A DNA stretch of 64,000 nucleotides from Terricaulis silvestris (GTDB taxonomy: Bacteria > Pseudomonadota > Alphaproteobacteria > Caulobacterales > Aquidulcibacteraceae): contig NZ_CP047045.1 in the NCBI RefSeq assembly GCF_009792355.1, positions 3,746,501-3,810,500 on the forward strand, in the 5' to 3' direction. The notes under the pieces were generated by a model, which saw nothing but the letters and a program-made list of their open reading frames with translations, did no database searches and was not told the origin of the DNA. This document shows positions 37,401 through 49,076 of this stretch, in pieces. The translations under genes were made by a program, and so were the position numbers. The first letter of the stretch is position 1, and every line of letters begins with the position of its first letter.

Positions 37401-38039
37401 CTACGGCCTGCCGCGGCGGTTGGGATCGAGCACGTCCTCCAAACGGAAGAGGCTGTTCTGAAAGCTCGCGGGCTGCGTCACGCCGGTGAGCGTGATGCGG
37501 GTTCGTGCGCCGGTGGCGTCGATTACATCCCATGAGCGCAGCTCGGCGTTGGGGCCGTGGAATTGCAGCGTGATCTGGCCATCGGTTTGGCCGCCGCGAT
37601 CGCGCGCGGTGATCATGAGCCATGGTCCTGCGCGCGAGACGCGCAGAATGCGGGCGTTGCGCTCAAGATCGATGTTGGCGCCGAGAATGAGATTGAGCGG
37701 CGTTGAGCGCAACGGCGTGCGTTCTGTGGTGCGCAGTTCGGTGTCGCGCATGGCGACGACGCTGCCGTCTGAGACGATCAGCAATGTCGCTGGCGGATCG
37801 TATTGGAAGCGCATTTTGCCGGGGCGCTGGATGTAGACGATGCCGCTGGCGCGGGCGCCGCCGGGCGCGGTTTGGGTGAAGCGCGCTTGCAGGCGGGTGA
37901 AGCCGTTGAGCGACCGGTTCGCGGCGGCGAGCCCTGCTGCGCGCTCGGCGCCGGTGAGCACGACGGGTGCGGTTTGCGCGAACGCGGATGGCACGAGCGC
38001 TAGGGCTGAGAGGCCAAGGAGGGCGAAGCGGCGGTTCAT
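37401..38039 (-). CDS. lolA: Outer-membrane lipoprotein carrier LolA-like protein
   Basis: A 212-residue periplasmic protein: signal peptide MNRRFALLGLSALALVPSAFAQ, then LNGFTRLQARFTQTAPGG, ASGIVYIQRPGKMRFQYDPP and SDGSVVAMRD, which is the LolA/YhdE-like half-barrel pattern. LolA carries lipoproteins from the LolCDE complex to the outer membrane. The ftsK gene, which is often its neighbour, lies 5 kb away, separated here by the accessory block. An ATG 9 nt upstream is an alternative start. Confidence 0.85.
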   Translation of the reverse strand: MNRRFALLGLSALALVPSAFAQTAPVVLTGAERAAGLAAANRSLNGFTRLQARFTQTAPGGARASGIVYIQRPGKMRFQYDPPATLLIVSDGSVVAMRDTELRTTERTPLRSTPLNLILGANIDLERNARILRVSRAGPWLMITARDRGGQTDGQITLQFHGPNAELRSWDVIDATGARTRITLTGVTQPASFQNSLFRLEDVLDPNRRGRP

Positions 38040-38198
38040 TGGGGTCATGTGCCGCAAACGCGTGGCGGAAAAAAGGGTTCGCTTTGCCCAGAAATGGCCT
38101 TTTCGCTTCAGCTTGCGTTCATCGCGGCGGGGAGCGGGCTTGGCGAACGCAGTCCAAGGGCGCTTGATCCTGGCGTTACGATTCGTCGCGGGGGCCCA

Positions 38199-38876
38199 AT
38201 GTTCTTTTCCGAAACCGAGCAGCTGCCATCGATCGGCTGGGCTGGCTTCCTTGACGGCACCCACATGCTGCAATCGGCGCTGGCCTTGCTGCTGGCGATC
38301 GCGCTGGGCGCCGTCGTCGCGTTTCACCCGACGACCAGACGTAGCATCGATACCCGCGAAGAGGCCGAGCTTCCGAAAGTGCTGATCATGTACGCGCTGA
38401 TCGGCGCGGTGATTGGCGAGATCGTGCTGAAGTACGGGATGGTCATCGGCTTTGTGATCTTCGGCATCGGCGGCCTGATGCGCTTTCGCACCGATGCGGC
38501 ATCGACCCGCGACACCAGCCGGCTCATTCTGGTGACGTTGCTCGGGCTGATCGCGGGGCTGAACCTGCCGCACTTTGCGGTGATGGCGACGGTGTTTGCT
38601 TGCATCCTGATTTATATTTTCGACGGCCATCCGGTTTATCAGCTCGAGGTCAACGAAATCCCGAAGGGGCGGGTGAAGGAATCGGCGGCGGCGTATCGCG
38701 CGGTGTTGGCTTCGCTGAAGTGCACTTTGATTAGCGAGGGCCGGCACTTCAACAAGAGCCGCATTGAGTACGTTTTCCGCGCGCCCCGCGACTCGACGCA
38801 GGAAACTTTGCACGCCGCACTTTGCGAACAAGTGCCGGCGGAGGTGCGCGGCGAGATCGATTGGGAAGTCGAATAG
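38199..38876 (+). CDS. DUF4956 family membrane protein
   Basis: A 225-residue protein with four hydrophobic helices (residues about 22-45, 60-80, 83-100, 108-132) including VIGFVIFGIGGLMRFRTDAASTRDTSRLI, the DUF4956 signature, and a soluble C-terminal domain of about 85 residues (alpha/beta, ESAAAYRAVLASLKC). The family resembles MgtC-like membrane proteins; its role is unknown. The ATG at 38199 gives the family-like start, although the frame is open further upstream. Confidence 0.8.
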   Translation: MFFSETEQLPSIGWAGFLDGTHMLQSALALLLAIALGAVVAFHPTTRRSIDTREEAELPKVLIMYALIGAVIGEIVLKYGMVIGFVIFGIGGLMRFRTDAASTRDTSRLILVTLLGLIAGLNLPHFAVMATVFACILIYIFDGHPVYQLEVNEIPKGRVKESAAAYRAVLASLKCTLISEGRHFNKSRIEYVFRAPRDSTQETLHAALCEQVPAEVRGEIDWEVE

Positions 38877-38933
38877 GCGCGCGGAAGCGTCGCGCCGTGG
38901 CGCGGTTTTGGCGATCAGCGGAGCGGGCTGGCT

Positions 38934-39641
38934 TTAGGCCGAGCTAAAATGCGGACTCCACGCGCTTTCGGCTTGGTGAGTCATCGCGTCGAAGCAATCG
39001 ATGCGATGGACCGCTTCGGGTGGGGCGCGGAGCGCTTCGACGATGCGGTGCGGCGTGGCGTGGAGACGGCGCGCGAGCCGGCGCGCATAGGGCGCTGGAT
39101 CGTTGAAGACGCGGAGCAGCGCTTCGTAACGCTCGGCGAGCGGCCAGGCGGAGTAGAACCGTTTCTTGTCTCCCCCGCGTGCGGGGGAGGAGGAGCCGAA
39201 GGCGACGGAGGGGGCGACTTGCCCCTTCGCCTCGCTTCGCTTGGCACTTCCCCCGCTGCCCGCGGGGGAAGATGAGAACACGCGAAAACTCACGCGCCAG
39301 GCTTCGGGTTTGTCGGCGTCGAAATAGCAGAGCTTGCGCTCGCGTTGGCGCGACGTGTGAAGCAGCGGCCCGCCTTCGCTGCGCTTCGGCGCGGTAAACC
39401 GGGTGTTGGGTTTGGCATAGGCTTGCGCTTCGATCAGCAGAAGCCGCCGCAGCATCGCCTCGGCGCAGCGGAGCCATTGGGCGAGCTGCGCGTGCGCTTT
39501 GCGCAGCAGCGTGTGGTCGGCCGCGACATCCTCCGGCGCGCCGAACAGCCCATGCAGCGTATGCAAAAACGCCCCCGCCACGCGCCAAAGCGCGATCGGC
39601 GCTGCGCGTGGGGTGCTGGATGGGGCGTCGTCTGCGGACAT
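38934..39641 (-). CDS. Hypothetical helical protein carrying an in-frame palindromic element
   Basis: A 235-residue protein. The N-terminal part is helical (LLRKAHAQLAQWLRCAEAMLRRLLLIEAQAYA) and the C-terminal part also (YALLRVFNDPAPYARRLARRLHATPHRIVEALRAP-type). Residues about 124-157 (SSSPAGSGGSAKRSEAKG to SSSPARGGDKK) are encoded by a roughly 102-bp palindromic element and look foreign to the fold. The family is not recognised. It is the last gene before the accessory cassette and is read toward the DUF4956 gene. Confidence 0.65.
   Translation of the reverse strand: MSADDAPSSTPRAAPIALWRVAGAFLHTLHGLFGAPEDVAADHTLLRKAHAQLAQWLRCAEAMLRRLLLIEAQAYAKPNTRFTAPKRSEGGPLLHTSRQRERKLCYFDADKPEAWRVSFRVFSSSPAGSGGSAKRSEAKGQVAPSVAFGSSSPARGGDKKRFYSAWPLAERYEALLRVFNDPAPYARRLARRLHATPHRIVEALRAPPEAVHRIDCFDAMTHQAESAWSPHFSSA
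39170..39271. repeat. Palindromic element inserted in a coding region
   Basis: Bounded by two hairpins, CTCCCCCGC-GT-GCGGGGGAG at 39170-39189 and CTTCCCCCGC-TGCCC-GCGGGGGAAG at 39247-39271. It keeps the reading frame open and adds about 34 residues to the host protein, like the Rickettsia palindromic elements. Confidence 0.65.
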
Positions 39642-39794
39642 GGGTGAGCCATGATAATGCTGGCTCAGGAGGGGGCGGATAGATTTATTTTTTGGGGCTG
39701 TGATTTCAGCGTATTAGCAACGAACAGGTGCGGGATTGGTCGTTGCGCGCTGAGTGAAGAGAGTGGCGAAGTCGTAACCCCACCCATATAAGCT

Positions 39795-39812
39795 AACCGG
39801 AATTTACCGGTT
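39795..39812. promoter_or_regulatory. Operator-like palindrome before the accessory cassette
   Basis: AACCGG-N6-CCGGTT, a perfect 6-bp inverted repeat. It lies 3 bp after a -10-like TATAAG (39787-39792) and 28 bp before the HIT-like ATG. A repressor bound here would block transcription start or elongation. No regulator gene is adjacent. Confidence 0.5.
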
Positions 39813-39840
39813 CGCCGACGCGGTGTACGAGTTGTTGACC

Positions 39841-40446
39841 ATGGAATTCAAGAACGGTCCCCGCTTCAAATCGCTCTCCCTTCACGACCAACCGGTTGCG
39901 GAGTCCGATCATTTCATTGCGCTTCCATCGCTCGGTAGCGTTGTGAAAGGCTGGATGCTGATCGTGCCGAAGGCTCCTTTGCTCTGTTACGCCGACCTTG
40001 ATCGGAGCCTACTCGCCGAGTTCGACCGGTTCGCTCAGCAAGTAGCAGATCATCTGCGGGGTATGTACGGCGAAGTCTTGCTCTTCGAGCATGGTGCTCG
40101 AACTGCGGGATCAAGCTTCGGCTGTGGAGTGGATCAGGCACACATGCACATTGTGCCGGTTTCCAGTGATAGGTTCGTGCATGCTGTTGAGTTTGAGATA
40201 GCGCGACCAGAGTGGCGTTCGTTCGGAAATCGCTTCCCTAACCAAGCGTTGTTGGGCGAGTACCTTTGGTACCGCACGGACAAAGGATCGATGATGACCA
40301 ATCCGGTCCGACCGACTTCGCAGTTTTTCCGGCGCTGCGTGGCCAACGCAGTCGGACGTCCGAGCGAATGGAATTATCGTGACCATCCCAACTACGTCCG
40401 GATTGTCGAGACTGTGAACGACTACGGTCGTGCTGAAGCCGTCTGA
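39841..40446 (+). CDS. HIT-like (histidine triad) protein
   Basis: A 201-residue protein (207 if the in-frame GTG at 39823 is used). The segment GWMLIVPKAPLLCYADL resembles the HIT entry to the core, and GCGVDQAHMHIVPVS (about residues 98-112) is the triad: the first His is replaced by Gln (QAHMHIV), while the middle, nucleophilic His and the third are kept. HIT proteins hydrolyse or transfer nucleotidyl groups on nucleotides such as AMP conjugates. It has a distinct C-terminal extension and lower GC than its neighbours. It overlaps the next gene by 17 nt. Confidence 0.8.
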   Translation: MEFKNGPRFKSLSLHDQPVAESDHFIALPSLGSVVKGWMLIVPKAPLLCYADLDRSLLAEFDRFAQQVADHLRGMYGEVLLFEHGARTAGSSFGCGVDQAHMHIVPVSSDRFVHAVEFEIARPEWRSFGNRFPNQALLGEYLWYRTDKGSMMTNPVRPTSQFFRRCVANAVGRPSEWNYRDHPNYVRIVETVNDYGRAEAV

Positions 40447-41038
40447 GGGCTCCGGCGCCGCTGGGTCTCCGCAGGAGATGCCGGAGCACGTCCGTATCAC
40501 CGACAATGATCATCGACCGCTGGGTGAGTTTAGAACACGCTATCCCGCGTCCGCATGGGCGCAGATCGTTATCGAGCTGATGGTTCTGCTCGTGTATCTC
40601 TCCGCGTCAATTTACGGCGTGGGCTTCATCCTCTGGGACATTGAACACGCGCCGACAACCCCACTTGAGGTGCGCCTCAGCGCGACTGCACCTTGGTCTG
40701 GAATGTTTTTCGCGGGCATTGCGGGCGGAACGCTATTTGCGCTGAAGTATCTGTACCACGTTGTGGCGAAGGCAGAGTGGAATCGGGATCGAGTACTCTG
40801 GCGTTTCATCGCTCCCATCAATTGCGGAGTGCTTGCTACGGGATCAGGTTTCGGTATCGCCTCAGGCATCATTCCGTTCATCGACGAGAGTTCATTTCAG
40901 AATATCTACGTCGCACTGTTCTATGGGTTCTTCATCGGCCACTTCTCAGACAATGTGTTGGCCGCACTTCAGCGACTCGCGCTGGAATGGTTTGGTACGG
41001 TTGATGCCACGACAAAATCGCGGGACGACATCCGTTGA
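40430..41038 (+). CDS. Four-helix membrane protein of the accessory cassette
   Basis: A 202-residue protein starting with GTG. Hydrophobic helices lie at about 44-70 (IVIELMVLLVYLSASIYGVGFILW), 87-110, 125-148 and 158-185, with a 40-residue cytosolic-looking N-terminus (DNDHRPLGEFRTRYP). No family is recognised; the overall size and topology resemble membrane effector or anchor subunits of some defence systems. It overlaps both neighbours (17 nt with the HIT gene, 35 nt with the next), so the three are translated together. Confidence 0.72.
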   Translation: MLKPSEGSGAAGSPQEMPEHVRITDNDHRPLGEFRTRYPASAWAQIVIELMVLLVYLSASIYGVGFILWDIEHAPTTPLEVRLSATAPWSGMFFAGIAGGTLFALKYLYHVVAKAEWNRDRVLWRFIAPINCGVLATGSGFGIASGIIPFIDESSFQNIYVALFYGFFIGHFSDNVLAALQRLALEWFGTVDATTKSRDDIR

Positions 41039-43462
41039 AATATTGAAGTCTGCGCACTTCAGCGCAGGCGGACAACTGCTGTCATCCGACCGGATCGGTG
41101 AGAAGGCCACCAATCTGCTGACGATTCCCACGGAATGGACGCCGCCGTTTATCGTTTTCTCGTGTGACCTTCATCACGCGTGGCGGCACGCAGACGATGT
41201 AGGAAGACAGCGGCTCGCGGATTTCGTGACGACGACGGCGAACGAGTTGCTTGGCGGCGGCGGGGTCATCCTCCGGTCAAGTGCGACCTGCGAGGACATT
41301 CACGCGAGAGGCCAATTAGAGAGCCAGAGCTTCTCGACTAAGCTTGTTGGTGGGCAAGCGCATTCATTTCTTGGCCGGCTGTTCGACGGCGCTGCGGCGC
41401 GTCACGGCGATGTCGCCGTGATTGCTCAAGTCTACAGCTCGCCAGAACTCCGCGTTCATCTGTCGAACGAGAAGCGCGTGTCGAAAACGATGAACGAATG
41501 GCAGTACGACCAAGAGACGAACGACGGGATCTCTCAACCGCCTGCCGGGTGTAACTCCAAGAAGGCTCCGCTCCCTGCGGAGGACGCTCCAATGCTCATA
41601 CGGCGGGGCGCGATGCAGCATGACTTGCGGCTGACCCTTCGTCGCTTAGGCCGCTGGGCCACCAGACGATCAAACCGACGACTGCACTTTGAGATTGTTG
41701 TCTCAAGCGGTCGATTGTTTGTGGTTCAGCTCGATTACGAGAAAGACTACGGCGGAACGGATCCGCGCAAAACATCCCTTGTCTACAAACCCGGAGACAT
41801 GGAAGGCGCTTTGACGTTCTTGCAGCGTTACGCGCTTGGGGAAGAGACTCCCTTTGCCAAGCTCAACAACATCGGGGATTTTCATGTCGACAACTACACG
41901 CCGCCTCACAGGCTCTTCTGGATTCGAGCCGATGTATTTGAGAGCGCGGTACAGACGTCGCGAGAAGAGCTGATCGCAGAAGTGGAGCGAGTGACCGGCG
42001 GTCGGCTGGTTGTGAGGGAAGATCGCAATCTCGCGCTCCGCGAACAGATTCCGGGTAAAAACCTCTTTCGAACCGATACGGTTACAGCCGAACAGGCAAT
42101 CGCCCAAACCGAGGGGCGGCTGGAGTATTGGCGGTCAAAATCGATCCCATTGCAGCAAGTTTGCTTCATCATACATGGTTTCATTCCTGCGCGGTCGGGC
42201 GCGTGGGCGCACTATGACAGGAACCAGCAACGCGTTCGCATACACGCGCTCTGGGGCCTGCCCGACGGATTGCAATTTCTAACGCCGGACGAGTACGAAT
42301 ACGATCTTGCGACAAGAGAGCTATCAGAGCGCATTCACTTCAAAGAGTTCTTCCTTGAAGAAGCGGCTGACGGGAAATGGTTGCGACAGCCGATTTCGCT
42401 AAACGCAACTCGATCGCGCGTTCTGCCAGCATCAGAGTTGCTCGAGATCGCTCGAATATCCCGGCTTGTCGGGAACAAGCTTGGATCGGATGTCCACATC
42501 ATGTTCTTTTGCGGTGTTCCCGAGGCCGTGGGGTTGGGTGAGGTGCTGCCTTGGTATCGCGAGCGAGAAACTATTGCGTACGAGGCCAAGCGCACCAAGC
42601 GACTTCGGCGAATTGCCATCTCCTCATTGCAGGACTTGGAGAAGGTGGGCGAGATTGATGCCGCCGGTGTCGTTCTCCTGCTGACCCCAGAGCCTGAAAA
42701 CTACCGCAACTCGAAATTTCTGCAGCGAGTGGCGGAGGTCGCCAACGAACGGGGCATCCCGGTCGAGATTCAGGGCTCTCCTCTCGCTCATGCATACTAT
42801 GTGCTTCGCTCAAGCGGCTGCACGGTCTTCACATCCTTCGCGGCAGACTACGAGCGCGTTAGGAGCAAGCGTGAGTTCGGCAAACTTGTGCGCGACCTAG
42901 TGGTGCAATCGATCATTGATCGCGGAGAGCAGGTGGTTTCTTTCCGCCTCGGCGCTGACGAAAGATCGAGCGCATTGATGGGTAAACTCCTGGAGGAAGC
43001 GGTCGAATTGGTCGGCGCCGAGAATTCGGCTGCCAAACTCGAAGAGCTATCGGATCTATTCGAGGTGGTTCGGTCTTGGATTGAGATTGAAGGGTTTGAA
43101 CTGGACGAGGTCGTAATGGCGGCTAACGAAAAGCGCCGCCGTCGTGGTGCATTCCTCAACGGAGATGTTCTGGTTGGAACGGGGGCGAAGGCCGGCGCGT
43201 CTCTGAAGATTCAGAGTACGCGTAACTATGATCGGCTTACTGCACCCAGCGGTGCAGCAGACACATTGCGGGTGCCAATTGCACGCCTTGGTCTCATTGC
43301 GGACGGCGTCGTGAGCGAAACGGCTCTTCCGGACTTGGGCGTGACCCTCAAACTGTCGATTTCGGACGATGCCGAACTGATCTTGCAGGTTGTAACGAAT
43401 CCCGCGGCACCGCTCGATCCGCAGCAAGGTGATTTGGCTGACTTATGGGCAAGTCGGCCGGC

Positions 43463-43466
<4 letters not shown>
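41004..43466 (+). CDS. PEP-synthase-like ATP-grasp / phosphohistidine / MazG-like fusion protein
   Basis: About 820 residues. Residues 20-97 ([32 protein letters not shown]) match the first half of the PPDK_N ATP-grasp domain; the second half ([32 protein letters not shown]) begins only near residue 405, so some 200 residues are inserted. A swivelling phosphohistidine domain ends in [20 protein letters not shown] with His near 596. Residues about 624-735 ([44 protein letters not shown]) resemble MazG-like NTP pyrophosphohydrolases of the COG4997 type. The start is uncertain (ATG 41004 or TTG 41043). It ends by sharing 4 nt with the convergent ftsK. Confidence 0.78.
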
Positions 43467-45826
<2,360 letters not shown>

Positions 45827-45974
45827 GTCCGGGAGCGCTCTTCTGGCCGCAAACTTAAGCTCGCGACTGTTGTCCCTCCCGGTAAACGAGGGATGAAGAT
45901 TCGGCTGCGAACAGGGTTACCCGCGCATTCATGTGGTAGTGCGCGAAACCCGCGTTAATGCAGGTAAAAAAGAA

Positions 45975-46006
45975 TGAAACGCGGCTCCGTTGGGAACCGC
46001 GTTTCA
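45975..46006 (-). terminator. Intrinsic terminator after amt
   Basis: Perfect 10-bp arms (TGAAACGCGG and CCGCGTTTCA) around a 12-nt loop; the minus strand continues TTCTTTTTTACC, a good U-tract. It begins 20 nt after the amt stop. Confidence 0.85.
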
Positions 46007-46025
46007 AGGCTCGGGGAAGAGATCG

Positions 46026-47552
46026 TTACGAGTGGTAAGCGACTTCGCCGTGTTCGGCGTAATCGACGCCTTCGGACTCGATTTCCTTGCTGACACGTCC
46101 GCCGGTGAGGCCGCGGGCGATGACCCACACGATCAAGCTGCCGACGCCTGACCACGCGATGGTGACGAGAACGCCTTTGGCCTGCGAGATCACCTGCGGA
46201 ACGATGCCCGGATAGATGGCAGCACCACCGGCTGCGTAGTCGACGATGCCCGCGCCGCCGAAGGCTGGGTTGACGACGATGCCTGTGCCGATGGCGCCGA
46301 CGATGCCGCCAATGCCGTGGATGCCGAAGACGTCGAGGCTGTCGTCGTACTTGAGCCAGGTCTTGAGCGCCGAGCAGGCGAACAAGCAGATCGGTCCAAC
46401 GACGAGGCCGAGGATGAGCGCGCCGACTGGGCCAGCGAAGCCCGCGGCCGGCGTGATGGCGACGAGGCCAGCAACGGCGCCGGAGGCGAGGCCGAGCAAG
46501 CTGGGCTTACCCTTGAAGATCCATTCGGTGAGCATCCACGACAGTGCTGCTGCGGCCGGCGCGATGAAGGTGTTGAAGAGCGCCAGCGCCGCGTAGGCGT
46601 TGCTCTCGAGGTTGGAGCCGGCGTTGAAGCCAACCCAACCGGCCCACAGCAGACCAGCGCCGATCATGGTGAGAACGAGGTTGTGCGGCGGCATCGGTTC
46701 TTTGCGATAGCCGGTGCGTGAACCGATCAGCAGGCAGCCGACAAGAGCGGCGACGCCGGAGTTGATGTGGACGACAGTGCCGCCGGCGAAGTCGAGCGCG
46801 CCGAAGCTCCAGATCAGGCCGGCACCGGCGGAGACCGCTTCCGCGTTGGCGGGATCGGAGGCCATGAGCGGGCCGCCCCACCACCAGACCATGTGCGCCA
46901 TCGGATAATAGACGACGACCGGCCAAAGGATCGAAAACACCACAATTGTGCTGAATTTCACGCGTTCCGCGACGCCGCCGAGAACGAGCGCCGCCGTGAT
47001 GCAAGCGAACGTCATCTGGAAGGCGACGAAGATGAGTTCGGGAATGGCGACGCCGACGGAGAAGGTTTCGATCAGCGTCGAGGTATCGACGCCGGCGAGG
47101 AAGGCTTTACTTAGTCCGCCCACGAACCTGTTCAATCCGCCGCCATCGGTGAACGACAGCGAGTAGCCGACAAGCAGCCACATCACCATGCCGATCGCGG
47201 TGACGACGAAGACTTGGCTCAGGATCGAGACCATGTTCTTCGCGCGCACCAGGCCGCCATAGAAGAGGGCGAGGCCTGGGATGATCATTATGAGCACCAG
47301 CACGGTGGAGATGAGCATCCAGCCGGTATCGCCCTTGTCGACGGTGAGCGCAGGCGCCGCGGCCTCTTCAACTGCTACGTCCTCAACGACGGCTTCAGGC
47401 GCGGCCGTTGCTTCAACGGCGGCAGGGGCCGCCTCTTGTGCAAAAGCGAGTTCCGGCGCGACGGCGCCGAGCGCGAAGGCGGCGGCAAGCGCCAACCCGC
47501 CCATTCTTATTACGCGCCACACGTCGCGCTGTGTTTCCCTGGATCGATTCAT
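46026..47552 (-). CDS. amt: Ammonium transporter (Amt/MEP/Rh)
   Basis: A 508-residue channel with a cleavable signal peptide (to about AFAQEA), an Ala/Val-rich acidic linker of about 40 residues, and 11 helices. The signatures are PGLALFYGGLVRAKNM, HMVWWWGGPL (pore aromatic region), DFAGGTVVHINSGVAALV with the pore His, and VFGIHGIGGIVGAIGTG. Its glnK partner is not adjacent. No clear sigma54 promoter was found in the 183 bp upstream. Confidence 0.95.
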   Translation of the reverse strand: MNRSRETQRDVWRVIRMGGLALAAAFALGAVAPELAFAQEAAPAAVEATAAPEAVVEDVAVEEAAAPALTVDKGDTGWMLISTVLVLIMIIPGLALFYGGLVRAKNMVSILSQVFVVTAIGMVMWLLVGYSLSFTDGGGLNRFVGGLSKAFLAGVDTSTLIETFSVGVAIPELIFVAFQMTFACITAALVLGGVAERVKFSTIVVFSILWPVVVYYPMAHMVWWWGGPLMASDPANAEAVSAGAGLIWSFGALDFAGGTVVHINSGVAALVGCLLIGSRTGYRKEPMPPHNLVLTMIGAGLLWAGWVGFNAGSNLESNAYAALALFNTFIAPAAAALSWMLTEWIFKGKPSLLGLASGAVAGLVAITPAAGFAGPVGALILGLVVGPICLFACSALKTWLKYDDSLDVFGIHGIGGIVGAIGTGIVVNPAFGGAGIVDYAAGGAAIYPGIVPQVISQAKGVLVTIAWSGVGSLIVWVIARGLTGGRVSKEIESEGVDYAEHGEVAYHS

Positions 47553-47735
47553 TGCCCCGCTCCCTCAAGCTGTTTTGGCTGGTGGAATTGACCGGGGCGC
47601 CATGCGCGCGGGCAAGGTTGAGAGCTGGAAGCATTGTGCAGTGCAGCGTCATCGCTCAAAAAAGCGGCAGGGCGCCTCATGCTTGCGCGTTGAGGCCGCA
47701 TCGACGGGGGCGAGCGCGGAGGGCTATCGTTCGGC

Positions 47736-48995
47736 ATGAGCAACGGACGCGGTTTCGATGCCGATGTGATTCTGGGCGGCGGCGGCCTGGTCGGGCAGAC
47801 GCTGGCGTTGGCGCTGGATCAGGCGGGCGTCTCGGTCGCGGTGATCGACGCCTCGAAACCGGCTGACACGTTAGCGCCGACGTTTGATGGCCGCGCGTTC
47901 GCGATTGCGTTTGCCTCGTTCCGGATGTGGCGGGCGCTCGGGATCGGCGACCAGATCGACGCGCAACCGATCGAGCAGATCATGGTGACGGACGGACGCC
48001 TCGGCGATGGCGTGCGCAAAGGCGGGCCGTCGCTGCTGCATTTGCATTTCGACCGCGCCGAGATGCGCGATCATGACGAGCCGCTGGGCCTGATGTGCGA
48101 AGCGCGGCACGTGCGGCTGGCGCTCGATAGCGCGGTGAAGGCGAAGAGCTCGATCCGGATGATCCAGCCGATGTCGGTGACGTCGATCGAGCGCGATCCT
48201 GCCGGCGTGCGCGTTGCGCTGGCGAATGGCGAGACATTGCGGGCGCCGTTGCTGGTGGGGACGGATGGGCGGCGCTCGTTCGTGCGCCAGGCTGTCGGCA
48301 TTCGCACTATCGGTTGGGATTATCCGGCGACGGCGATTGTCGCGACCATCGCGCATGAAGAGCCGCACAACGCAGTGGCGTACGAGCACTTCCTACCGAA
48401 CGGGCCGTTTGCGATTTTGCCGCTCACAGGCAATCGCTCGAACATCGTCTGGGCTGAGCCGCGCAAGGCCGCGGACGCGCTGCTGAAGATGGGCGAGGAC
48501 GACTTCCTCGCGGAGCTGCGGTTGCGGTTTGGTGATTTTCTTGGCGAGCTTTCGTTGGAGGGGCCGCGGTTTGGTTATCCGCTGTCGCTGCAATTGGCGG
48601 AGCGCATGATCGATGCGCGTGTCGCGTTGGCGGGCGACAGCGCGCATGGGATTCATCCGCTGGCGGGGCAGGGTTTGAATCTCGGTTTGAAGGATTGCGC
48701 GGCGTTGGCGGAGTGTATTGCTGACGGTGTTGCGCTTGGGTTGGACCCGGGCGACGTCTCGATCCTGGAGCGCTATCAGCGCTGGCGGCGGTTCGACAAT
48801 GTGTCGATGGCGCTGGGGATGGAGTTCTTCGACAAGCTGTTCTCCAACGACATTCGCCCGCTCGCGGTGGCGCGGCGGCTGGGCTTGGGCGCGGTGAATG
48901 CGGTCGGCCCGGCGCGGCGCTTCTTCATGAAATACGCCGGCGGCGGCGCGGGCGATCTGCCGAAGCTGCTGCGCGGCGAAAGCTTGGCGGCTTAA
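47736..48995 (+). CDS. FAD-dependent ubiquinone-biosynthesis hydroxylase (UbiH/UbiF/COQ6 family)
   Basis: A 419-residue flavin monooxygenase. The N-terminal VILGGGGLVGQTLALALDQAGVSVAVID is the FAD-binding Rossmann motif, FDGRAFAIAFASFRMW is the family mark, LLVGTDGRRSFVR the DG motif, and VALAGDSAHGIHPLAGQGLNLGLKD the GD/FAD-ribityl motif. It probably hydroxylates a ring position of ubiquinone precursors with O2; which position (C5, C6 or C1) is not decidable here. Confidence 0.9.
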   Translation: MSNGRGFDADVILGGGGLVGQTLALALDQAGVSVAVIDASKPADTLAPTFDGRAFAIAFASFRMWRALGIGDQIDAQPIEQIMVTDGRLGDGVRKGGPSLLHLHFDRAEMRDHDEPLGLMCEARHVRLALDSAVKAKSSIRMIQPMSVTSIERDPAGVRVALANGETLRAPLLVGTDGRRSFVRQAVGIRTIGWDYPATAIVATIAHEEPHNAVAYEHFLPNGPFAILPLTGNRSNIVWAEPRKAADALLKMGEDDFLAELRLRFGDFLGELSLEGPRFGYPLSLQLAERMIDARVALAGDSAHGIHPLAGQGLNLGLKDCAALAECIADGVALGLDPGDVSILERYQRWRRFDNVSMALGMEFFDKLFSNDIRPLAVARRLGLGAVNAVGPARRFFMKYAGGGAGDLPKLLRGESLAA

Positions 48996-49076
48996 GCATA
49001 TTCATTCGACTTTTTAATTCGCCAGGGATGCGGCGTGCGCTTCTGGCTGCCGCGCAGTCGACGTATGCTGCGCTGA

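Noticed and set aside
39170-39271. CRISPR-like repeat
   Set aside because: Only two hairpins of different sequence without regular spacers; it is a palindromic insert.
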